DNA from: Treponema sp. UBA1793
GTDB lineage: Bacteria > Spirochaetota > Spirochaetia > Treponematales > Treponemataceae
DNA: 52,629 nucleotides
Reading direction: 5' to 3'
Assembly (NCBI GenBank): GCA_002314445.1
Contig: DCFX01000042.1
Coordinates: 1-52,629 of the forward strand
Both the position numbers and the translations under genes were made by a program. The number at the start of each line of letters is the position of its first letter. Within the stretch, counting starts at the first letter, position 1. Below the pieces are notes generated by a model that did no database searches, had not been told where the DNA came from, and saw only the letters and a list, made by a program, of their open reading frames with translations. Shown here piece after piece: positions 46,610 through 52,629 of this stretch.

Positions 46610-46638
46610 TTGACGTTTTTTTTGCAGAGCGATATAAC
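46610..46638 (+). promoter_or_regulatory. promoter upstream of glnA
   Basis: TTGACG (46610-46615), 17-base spacer, TATAAC (46633-46638). Expected start near 46645, downstream of the nnr stop and upstream of the terminator-like hairpin at 46659-46701, so its transcript must pass that hairpin to reach glnA. Confidence 0.7.
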
Positions 46639-46658
46639 TACATCAGTAAGCATCAAAG

Positions 46659-46701
46659 GCGATGTGAACACCCTTTACGTGTAGTTCACATCGCTTTTTT
46701 T
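46659..46701 (+). terminator. strong intrinsic terminator in the glnA leader
   Basis: GCGATGTGAAC (46659-46669) pairs perfectly with GTTCACATCGC (46684-46694), followed at once by seven T. The T-run ends 42 bases before the glnA ATG. It can end nnr transcripts and, because a good promoter lies before it, is also a candidate attenuator for glnA. Confidence 0.85.
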
Positions 46702-46743
46702 GTTTTAAAATTCTTTGAGAAACCGTAGGTATAAGGGGGTTGT

Positions 46744-48834
46744 ATGCCGAACGTACCGGAATTATTCGGAAGCATGGTTTTCAATCAGAAAGTCATGCAG
46801 GAGCGTCTGCCTAAAGAAACATTCAAAGCGCTTAAAAAAACACTTGAGGACGGAACTCCACTTGAACTGGATGTTGCAAATCAAATTGCTCATGCAATGA
46901 AAGAATGGGCAATGGAAAAAGGTGCAACTCATTTTACACACTGGTTCCAGCCGCTTACCGGCATTACAGCTGAAAAGCATGACAGCTTTATTTCTCCGAC
47001 AAAAGAGGGCGGAGTTATTATGGAATTCAGCGGAAAGGAACTTGTAAAAGGAGAACCTGATGCTTCGTCATTCCCTTCAGGAGGACGCCGTGCTACATTT
47101 GAAGCGCGCGGATACACTGTCTGGGATCCGACTGCATATGCCTTTGTAAAGGAACATTCACTTTGTATTCCGACTGCATTCTGTTCATATACAGGCGAAG
47201 CGCTCGATAAAAAGACACCGCTTCTCCGCTCAATGGAAGCTTTAAGCAAACAGGCTATCCGTGTCCTTCATTTGTTCGGCAATGCGGATGTGAAGCATGT
47301 TGCGACGACTGTCGGTCCTGAACAGGAATATTTCCTTGTAGACGAAAAACTTTACGATCAGCGCAAGGATTTGCGCATTACCGGACGTACACTGTTCGGT
47401 TCGAAACCGTCGAAAGGCCAGGAAATGGACGACCAGTATTTTGCTGCGCTCAAACCGCGCATCGTTGAATATATGGAAGATTTGAATAATGAACTGTGGA
47501 AGCTGGGAATTTATGCAAAGACCGAACATAATGAGGTTGCTCCTGCCCAGCACGAAATGGCACCGATTTTCACAACGACAAATCTTGCTGCTGACCAGAA
47601 TCAGCTTACGATGGAGATTATGAAAAAAGTTGCCCGCAAACATGGACTTGTATGCCTTCTGCACGAGAAACCGTTTGCAGGTCTTAACGGAAGCGGCAAA
47701 CACAACAACTGGTCAATGTCGACGAACACGGGCGAAAATCTTCTTGAACCGGGTGATACACCGCGCAGAAACGCTCAGTTCCTCCTGTTCCTCACCGCTG
47801 TTATAAAAGCTGTTGACGATAACCAGGATCTGCTCCGTATTTCCGTTGCAAGCGCAGGAAATGATCATCGTCTTGGTGCAAACGAAGCGCCGCCGGCTAT
47901 TATTTCAATGTTCGTCGGGGAAGAACTGGGGGCTGTCCTTAAATCAATAAAAGACGGAACTCCGTACGACGACGTGACTAAACAGAAGATGAAGATCGGT
48001 GTCAATGTTCTTCCGCCGATTCCCAAGGATACGACTGATCGTAACCGTACTTCTCCGTTTGCCTTTACGGGAAATAAATTTGAATTCCGTTCTGTCGGTT
48101 CGTCGCTTTCGATTTCCGGCCCGAATACGGCTCTTAACGCGATTGTAGCCGATGTGCTCAAAGGTTTTGCCGATGAGCTTGAGGGTGTAAAGGATTTTGA
48201 CAAAGCCCTGGAAGATCTTGTTAAGCGGGAAATTACCGCTCACTGGAGAATTATTTTCAACGGCAACGGTTATGATGTGAGCTGGATTCCTGAAGCTGAA
48301 AAACGAGGACTGCTTAATCTTAAGACTCTCCCCGATGCAATGGCCGAATATCTGAAACCGAAGAATGTGAAGCTTTATATTGATACCGGCATTTACACAG
48401 AAATCGAAATGAAGAGCCACTACGAAGTAAAGCTTGAAAAATATTGTCAGATTCTTAACATTGAAGTCGAGACGATGCTTGAAATGATCAACAAAGACAT
48501 TCTGCCTGCTGCATTTGCATATATGAACGCAGTAAGCAAAACCGCTGTCGACGTAAAAAGTGTTGTTCCCGGCGCAAAGTGTTCTGCAGAAATAAATCTG
48601 CTCAAGAAGCTTGACGGTCTCACAGACGAGCTTGCTGTCAAAGCTGATGAGCTTGCGAAGAAACACCTTGCAGCTAAGAAAAACGCAGATAACATGGAAT
48701 GTGCAGAAGCATATGCAAAGAACGTAATTCCTGCTATGGCTGAAGCACGTGCTGTTGCGGACGAAATTGAGCCGCTTCTCAGCGAGGAACATAAACCGTT
48801 CCCGTCGTATGAAGATCTTTTGTTTCGCGTCTAA
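46744..48834 (+). CDS. glnA: glutamine synthetase, type III
   Basis: At 696 residues this matches GS-III (GlnN-type), much longer than GS-I. It makes glutamine from glutamate, ammonia and ATP as a large oligomer in the cytoplasm. Recognisable blocks are THWFQPLTG, FPSGGRRATFEARGYTVWDP, VGPEQEYFLVD (metal-binding Glu), NEVAPAQHEMAPIF, GSGKHNNWSM (ammonia/nucleotide site), and NRTSPFAFTGNKFEFRSVGSS. The C-terminal 150 residues form the helical GS-III extension. GGGGG lies five bases upstream of the ATG; TATAAG at 46730-46735 would alternatively allow a leaderless start. It works with the split glutamate synthase a few kb away and the Amt-PII gene downstream. Confidence 0.95.
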   Translation: MPNVPELFGSMVFNQKVMQERLPKETFKALKKTLEDGTPLELDVANQIAHAMKEWAMEKGATHFTHWFQPLTGITAEKHDSFISPTKEGGVIMEFSGKELVKGEPDASSFPSGGRRATFEARGYTVWDPTAYAFVKEHSLCIPTAFCSYTGEALDKKTPLLRSMEALSKQAIRVLHLFGNADVKHVATTVGPEQEYFLVDEKLYDQRKDLRITGRTLFGSKPSKGQEMDDQYFAALKPRIVEYMEDLNNELWKLGIYAKTEHNEVAPAQHEMAPIFTTTNLAADQNQLTMEIMKKVARKHGLVCLLHEKPFAGLNGSGKHNNWSMSTNTGENLLEPGDTPRRNAQFLLFLTAVIKAVDDNQDLLRISVASAGNDHRLGANEAPPAIISMFVGEELGAVLKSIKDGTPYDDVTKQKMKIGVNVLPPIPKDTTDRNRTSPFAFTGNKFEFRSVGSSLSISGPNTALNAIVADVLKGFADELEGVKDFDKALEDLVKREITAHWRIIFNGNGYDVSWIPEAEKRGLLNLKTLPDAMAEYLKPKNVKLYIDTGIYTEIEMKSHYEVKLEKYCQILNIEVETMLEMINKDILPAAFAYMNAVSKTAVDVKSVVPGAKCSAEINLLKKLDGLTDELAVKADELAKKHLAAKKNADNMECAEAYAKNVIPAMAEARAVADEIEPLLSEEHKPFPSYEDLLFRV

Positions 48835-48918
48835 AACTGCAGACTGCCGGTGAACGTTCTCAGGAGCAGGCATCAGTCTGTTCCTGATTAAAAACTATTT
48901 TTGTTATTCAGGCACAAT

Positions 48919-48969
48919 GGCGTGCATGCATAATCGTAAAGTCGTACGATTTTGTATGCACGCCTTTTT
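48919..48969 (+). terminator. nested-stem terminator just before amt
   Basis: GGCGTGCAT (48919-48927) pairs with ATGCACGCC (48956-48964), and inside it AATCGTA (48932-48938) pairs with TACGATT (48945-48951) around the six-base loop AAGTCG; TTTTT follows. It ends about 12 bases before the GGAGG site of amt, too close for another promoter to fit. It terminates glnA transcripts and/or controls entry into amt. Confidence 0.8.
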
Positions 48970-48990
48970 ATTTTCAAAACGGAGGATGAT

Positions 48991-50724
48991 ATGGAGAATT
49001 TCCCGAATTTGGAACTTGATACCATGTGGCTGCTGATTGGCGCGGCTCTGGTATACTTCATGCAGGCTGGTTTCGCAATGGTTGAAACCGGTATGACCCG
49101 TGCAAAGAATGCGGGCAACATTGTTATGAAGAACATGATGGATTTTGCGTGCGGTACTCCTGCTTACTGGATTATCGGCTACGGCATCATGTATGGTACA
49201 TCAAATTTGTTCTTTGGCGGTGTTGATTTTTTCAGCATGAAAATTTCCTCAAACAGCATGTTTGGAAACGTACCGACATGGGCCCACATGGTGTTTAACA
49301 CAATGTTCTGCGCGACGGCAGCTACGATCGTTTCCGGCGCTATGGCGGAACGTACAAAGTTCAAATCATACATTGTGTATTCGATTGTCATCAGTGCGCT
49401 TATTTACCCGATTGAAGGACACTGGATATGGGGCGGCGGCTGGCTTTCAAAGCTTACTATTCTCGGATGGACAGGATTCCGTGATTATGCCGGTTCAACG
49501 GCAGTCCATATGACAGGTGGTATTTGTGCTCTCGTCGGTGCTGCAATGCTTGGCCCGCGTATCGGAAAATATGATAAAAACGGAAAACCGCATGCCATTC
49601 TCGGACACTCAATCACTCTTGCCTGTCTGGGAACGTTCATCCTGTGGTTCGGCTGGTTCGGATTCAACCCTGCATCGAGCTATGGTTTGAGCAGTCTTGC
49701 ACAGGCACTGGATGTCAGCAACATTTATATGACAACAAACCTTGCTGGTGCGTGTGCTGCGGTTACGACGATGTGCGTTACATGGGTACGCTATGGAAAA
49801 CCTGATGTTTCAATGACAATGAACGGTGCACTTGCAGGCCTTGTTGCAATTACGGCAGGATGTTCCGCCGTCGATCCTTGGGCTGCTGCTATTATCGGCA
49901 TTGTTTCCGGTACACTTGTTGTGTTCAGCGTTGAGTTCTTTGATAAAATTGCAAAGATTGATGACCCTGCCGGTGCTATTTCCGTACACTGTGTAAACGG
50001 TGCATGGGGAACACTTGCTGTAGGACTTTTTGCCCGCGACGGAGGTCTTTTTACGACAGGACAGTGGGGCAGTTTCCTTGTTCAGCTCGTCGGTGTTGCT
50101 TCCGTTGCTGCATTCGTAGGCGTTGCAATATGGATCGTCTTCAAGCTCGAAGACAAGACATTGGGGCTGCGTGTTTCTGCTGCTGAGGAAATCGGCGGTC
50201 TTGATCTTCCTGAACACGGACTTGCAAGCGGTTATGCAGACTTCATGCCGCAGTATACAGCTGTTGACATTCAGGAAGCGCAGAATGCCGGTATTACGAT
50301 TCCTGTTGCACAGGCTGTTCCTGTAACAACCGTTACCAGCGAAAAGAGTTCAGACAGTAAAAACGCGAAGTTCTCAAAGGTTGTTATTATTACACGCCAG
50401 AACAAATTTGATCAGCTTAAAGGTGCTATGAATGCAATAGGCATTACAGGCATGACAGTTATCAATGTTATGGGATGCGGTATGCAGAAAGGTGCAAGCG
50501 AGTACTATCGTGGTTCACCAGTCGATATCAATCTGCTGCCGAAGATCAAAGTTGAGATTGTCGTAAGCAAAGTACCGGTGCGAACTGTTATAGAGGCTGC
50601 TAAGAAAGCTCTTTACACCGGCCACATCGGTGATGGAAAGATCTTCGTATACAATGTCGAAAATGTCGTAAAGGTAAGAACGGGCGAGGAAGGATATGCC
50701 GCTCTTCAGAGTGAGGACGACTAG
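48991..50724 (+). CDS. amt: ammonium transporter fused to a C-terminal PII domain
   Basis: The 577-residue protein joins an Amt channel (about 1-410, 11 helices) to a complete PII (GlnB/GlnK) domain (about 462-570) through a flexible Ser/Thr/Val-rich linker. In the channel the twin histidines are His173 (AVHMTGG) and His333 (VHCVNGAWG), and Asp165 sits at the entry site. The PII part has VINVMGCGMQKG, a full T-loop with Tyr506 in EYYRG at the position uridylylated in E. coli GlnB, LLPKIKVEIVV, and the ATP site GHIGDGKIFVY. It likely senses ATP/2-oxoglutarate and gates its own channel. The start at 48991 has GGAGG five bases upstream. Confidence 0.93.
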   Translation: MENFPNLELDTMWLLIGAALVYFMQAGFAMVETGMTRAKNAGNIVMKNMMDFACGTPAYWIIGYGIMYGTSNLFFGGVDFFSMKISSNSMFGNVPTWAHMVFNTMFCATAATIVSGAMAERTKFKSYIVYSIVISALIYPIEGHWIWGGGWLSKLTILGWTGFRDYAGSTAVHMTGGICALVGAAMLGPRIGKYDKNGKPHAILGHSITLACLGTFILWFGWFGFNPASSYGLSSLAQALDVSNIYMTTNLAGACAAVTTMCVTWVRYGKPDVSMTMNGALAGLVAITAGCSAVDPWAAAIIGIVSGTLVVFSVEFFDKIAKIDDPAGAISVHCVNGAWGTLAVGLFARDGGLFTTGQWGSFLVQLVGVASVAAFVGVAIWIVFKLEDKTLGLRVSAAEEIGGLDLPEHGLASGYADFMPQYTAVDIQEAQNAGITIPVAQAVPVTTVTSEKSSDSKNAKFSKVVIITRQNKFDQLKGAMNAIGITGMTVINVMGCGMQKGASEYYRGSPVDINLLPKIKVEIVVSKVPVRTVIEAAKKALYTGHIGDGKIFVYNVENVVKVRTGEEGYAALQSEDD

Positions 50725-50726
50725 TA

Positions 50727-50864
50727 TGGAGTGACATCCATGTCACTCCATGCTACGGGAAAATCCCAGAGCAAAGTACTTGTGCAATGATTTTCCCGCT
50801 TTGTAAAAGGCGGCATCCTGCCGCCGGATAAGGACAACAAGTGTGAGAGTGACATCCATGTCAC
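50727..50864. repeat. cluster of four hairpins after amt
   Basis: In order: TGGAGTGACA/TGTCACTCCA (50727-50750, loop TCCA); CGGGAAAATC/GATTTTCCCG (50756-50798); GGCGGCA/TGCCGCC (50809-50825); GTGACA/TGTCAC (50849-50864). The first and fourth share the 17-base sequence AGTGACATCCATGTCAC exactly. The cluster starts two bases past the amt stop codon. No coding function is seen. Confidence 0.75.
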
Positions 50865-50942
50865 ATATCCTTTGCAGGAGGCGCATTCCGGCGCTTTCTG
50901 TATGAAAAGAATAACCGCGCTGTAAGCGCTGTTTATGTTTTT

Positions 50943-50991
50943 GCCGCCCGGAGGGAACACGTAACCCCTTTCTTCCGGGCGGCTCTTTTTT
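50943..50991 (+). terminator. Rho-independent terminator of amt
   Basis: GCCGCCCGGA (50943-50952) pairs perfectly with TCCGGGCGGC (50974-50983), followed by TCTTTTTTT. Final transcript end for the glnA/amt region. Confidence 0.9.
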
Positions 50992-51005
50992 TCTGCTCCG
51001 CTTCC

Positions 51006-51310
51006 TTGTGAATGTTCACCGCTTTTTATCACTACGCTGTATATTTTTGTTCATGCTCCTTCTTTGTGACATCCCTTCTTAAAGGGACAGTTCCTGCATT
51101 TCTCAACGTCAAAATAATACAGCAGCCTGTCATTCTTATTTCCGCCCATCTGTCGTTTTTATATGAAAGATATCCTGCCTTACACTGCATCATGTCCGCG
51201 TTTTTGTTGTACAGAAAGACTTCGCTGTCTTTTCTGTTTCTCCTCGTAATCACCGGATTGTGTTTCGATACGAGATTGAAATTTTTTCTTCCGTTTCTAT
51301 CTTTTCTGTG
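51006..51310 (-). pseudogene. remnant of an IS1182-like transposase
   Basis: On the minus strand one frame reads HNPVITRRNRKDSE, FLYNKNADMMQCKAGYLSYK; after a frameshift the next frame reads LLYYFDVEKCRNCPFKKGCHKEGA, then an in-frame TGA, then TKIYSVVIKSGEHSQ. Together these follow the zinc-ribbon-like CxxCPxxxxC region and the 'YSVxIKSxxH' end of IS1182-family transposases. The C-terminal half of the catalytic domain is missing beyond 51006, where the amt terminator begins. No inverted terminal repeats could be assigned. Confidence 0.65.
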
Positions 51311-51540
51311 TCAGGACAGTACTTTGCTTTCAGTTCCGCAAGTATAAAGCAGAAGTTTGTATTTTCGTTTATCCTCCGCAGCAGATTGTCCTTCGGGATA
51401 ATCTAATCGTACAATTCTGCGTATGGGCTGAAATTCAATTCGTTCTGACTGCAGAGCATAAAAAACACCGACTGTTTGAATTTTACTCCATTCTGGCAGT
51501 ATTTGTAAATTTTTCACTTTTTCAGTGGCTTCTGCTCGCG
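51311..51540 (-). pseudogene. degenerate coding remnant upstream of the transposase relic
   Basis: The same minus-strand frame as the transposase relic stays open from about 51540 to a stop at 51311 and reads EATEKVKNLQILPEWSKIQ, then TVGVFYALQSERIEFQPIRR and so on. It may be part of another transposase or of the same element rearranged; I do not recognise it with confidence. No RBS or start codon is convincing. Confidence 0.35.
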
Positions 51541-51581
51541 TCGGGGTTGGTGATTCAGGATTTCATATACACAGCCGGTTC

Positions 51582-51622
51582 CTGAATAAGTCATGCACAG
51601 GAGCCGGACATGACTTATTCAG
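51582..51622. repeat. 14-bp perfect inverted repeat
   Basis: CTGAATAAGTCATG (51582-51595) and CATGACTTATTCAG (51609-51622) around a 13-base loop. It lies at the decayed edge of the tandem array and may have been formed from two opposed array-like units. Confidence 0.6.
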
Positions 51623-51780
51623 ACATTACGCATGTATTATGCAGGCTCTGCGTAAGTCATACTTAAAGGCTGTGTAAGCAATACTCAGGTTCCGGATAAG
51701 GCATGAACTGCTGCTGATTATGCACTATACAGGTTCTGTCCATGTACACAGGCAGTTACTGCGCAAGTAATACGCAGGAC

Positions 51781-51964
51781 TTGCGCAAGTACATAGACAG
51801 ACATTGCGCAAGTACATAGACAATCATTGTGCAAGTACATAGACAATCATTACGCAAGTACATAGACAATCATTGCACAAGTACATAGATAGACATTGCG
51901 CATGTACATAGACAATCATTGCGTAAGTACATACGCAGACATTGAACATGTACACATATAATTG
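51781..51964. repeat. eight 23-bp tandem repeats, with decayed units upstream
   Basis: Eight head-to-tail units begin at 51781, 51804, 51827, 51850, 51873, 51896, 51919 and 51942. The consensus starts TTGCGCAAGTACATAGACA and ends AATCA or GACA. Each holds the 8-bp palindrome TTGCGCAA followed by GTAC. Degenerate relatives of about 20-25 bases (for example TGCGCAAGTAATACGCAGG, CTGCGTAAGTCATACTT) continue upstream to about 51583. The period is not a multiple of three and there are no spacers, so it is neither coding nor CRISPR. Its role is unknown. Confidence 0.85.
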
Positions 51965-52352
51965 TTAAAGGGCATATCAAAAAGGCAGAATATCTTTAAG
52001 CAGGGAGTGTGACGATTCCGGAAGTCAAAGCTGCCGTCTCATCCCTTTTTTCTGCTCTGTGAGAAATACATACAACGAAGAGTGCGTGAATGAAGAATGT
52101 ATGAAAAACGCTCCGTTTATTTTCAGGCCGGAATAATTTTTTAATAAAATCCCAGATTTTTTCAAAAACCTCGTTATACTGTAAAATATATTAAATAATG
52201 GTGATGAGTTATTAAATGTATGAAATAATAAATTAATAAAACTCCATAATCTCCAGTTAAAAGTAAAAACTGAACAGTTGAAGCGGCATTATTTCCTTAT
52301 CCATACGGCGTCATTACTCATTTTAATAAATTTTATAAAAAAGAGGCAGAGG
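51965..52352. other. AT-rich intergenic region before the spike gene
   Basis: No gene was found. The stretch from about 52130 to 52340 is markedly AT-rich with many TTAATAAA-like words. The main interpretable signal is a candidate promoter at 52159-52187. Confidence 0.5.
52159..52187 (+). promoter_or_regulatory. candidate promoter upstream of the spike gene
   Basis: TTTTCA (52159-52164), 17-base spacer, TAAAAT (52182-52187), about 165 bases before the start codon at 52353. Other AT-rich words nearby could also serve as -10 boxes, so this is tentative. Confidence 0.35.
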
Positions 52353-52629
52353 ATGATTTTCAATATGTACCTTGCAAAAGTCTCGGACAATAAAGACCCC
52401 GACAAAATGGACAGGATAAAGGTGACCAGAACGCTGGAAAAGGACGCTGTATCGGCATGGATACCATACCTGAGCATCAATGCCGGAAGCGGTACCGGAT
52501 TCAGCACGCTGCCCGATGTTGACGAACAGGTTCTTGTGGCTTCCCTCGACGATGCGGAGACATCACAGGTTGCCGTGGGAACAATCTGGTCTGAAAACGC
52601 AAAACCGCCGGAATCAGGAGAGAACGGCG
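52353..52629 (+). CDS. phage baseplate/contractile-injection spike protein, gpV/VgrG-like OB-fold (partial)
   Basis: The first 92 codons of a gene that runs out of the window. They begin MIFNMYLAKVSDNKDPDKMD and carry the OB-fold typical of phage baseplate assembly protein V and VgrG spikes: DKMDRIKVTRT (the 'D-x-x-x-x-GRIKV' strand), SAWIPYLSINAGSGTGFSTLPDVDEQVLVAS, and VAVGTIWSENAKPPE. Such spikes form the membrane-piercing hub of contractile phage tails, tailocins, extracellular contractile injection systems and T6SS. AGAGG lies six bases before the ATG at 52353; the ATG at 52365 is an alternative. Which of these systems it belongs to depends on genes beyond the edge. Confidence 0.75.
   Translation, partial: MIFNMYLAKVSDNKDPDKMDRIKVTRTLEKDAVSAWIPYLSINAGSGTGFSTLPDVDEQVLVASLDDAETSQVAVGTIWSENAKPPESGENG

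Noticed and set aside
46600..46744. Glutamine riboswitch (glnA or downstream-peptide motif) before glnA
   Set aside because: Apart from the terminator hairpin the leader is only about 15 bases long and contains none of the junction structure expected of those motifs.
48908..48928. Sigma-54 promoter (GGCAC ... TGC) before amt
   Set aside because: The distance between GG and GC is one base too long, and the same bases form the arm of the terminator hairpin.
50721..51032. 103-codon minus-strand ORF downstream of amt
   Set aside because: Only its first nine codons continue the transposase relic; the rest reads through the amt terminator and hairpins.
51012..51347. 111-codon plus-strand ORF after amt
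   Set aside because: It lies opposite the transposase remnant, begins inside the terminator region and has no RBS or recognisable motif.
51781..51964. CRISPR array
   Set aside because: The 23-bp units follow each other directly without spacers, vary in sequence, and there are no cas genes.
1..52629. tRNA or rRNA genes
   Set aside because: No cloverleaf with CCA-proximal acceptor stem or rRNA-like conserved segment was found on reading; a tRNAscan run would be needed to exclude them formally.

Overview
The window looks like chromosomal DNA of a gut- or rumen-type saccharolytic spirochaete, most likely a Treponema relative. The reasons are: several lipobox lipoproteins together with a signal-peptide protein that reads like an outer-membrane barrel, an archaeal/clostridial-type split glutamate synthase, type III glutamine synthetase, a flavodiiron protein, and moderate GC. 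The taxonomic call is inference, because there is no rRNA or other marker gene in view.

Layout. 1-345: tail of an upstream gene and a 17-bp hairpin. 364-1605: a membrane-anchored solute-binding-like protein. 1773-16310 (minus): one 14.5-kb gene for a 4845-residue lipoprotein of repeated Ig-like domains with propeller-like C-terminal repeats. 16563-17702 (minus): an HX4D acyltransferase and a GNAT-like remnant. 17837-24903: an MFS transporter, then a complete ribose module rbsR-rbsD-rbsA-rbsC-rbsB-rbsK, with a perfect 26-bp palindromic operator just after the rbsD promoter. 24958-28327: flavodiiron protein, a GH88-like protein lacking both expected catalytic aspartates, and PPK2. 28602-37453: a galactan-utilisation locus (GH53 with a CBM61-like tail, porin-like protein, two lipoproteins, GH53 lipoprotein) closed by a bidirectional terminator. 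37536-43262 (minus): a five-gene split glutamate synthase operon whose gaps are full of hairpins. 43565-46600: uppP, a small secreted protein, and nnr NAD(P)H-hydrate repair. 46744-50724: glnA type III, then an ammonium transporter fused to a PII domain. 50725-52352: a gene-poor stretch with stacked hairpins, an IS1182-like transposase relic and a decaying 23-bp tandem repeat. 52353 onward: the start of a phage-tail/contractile-injection spike protein cut by the window end.

How it works together. Three themes dominate. (1) Carbohydrate use: galactan is cut outside or on the surface by two GH53 enzymes, is probably bound by FN3/CBM9-like lipoproteins and taken through the porin; ribose is handled by its own ABC system and kinase. 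(2) Nitrogen assimilation: Amt-PII, GS-III and split GOGAT lie within 13.5 kb, and both glnA and amt have intrinsic-terminator hairpins shortly before their start codons, suggesting transcript-level control. (3) Many genes here (364, 17837, 24958, 26274/26277, 43565) lack a Shine-Dalgarno sequence and have a -10 box 5-8 nt before the start codon, so they are probably transcribed as leaderless mRNAs, whereas operon-internal genes have good ribosome-binding sites.

The least explained parts are the hairpin clusters in the glt and amt intergenic regions, the 23-bp tandem array beside the spike gene, and the giant lipoprotein.
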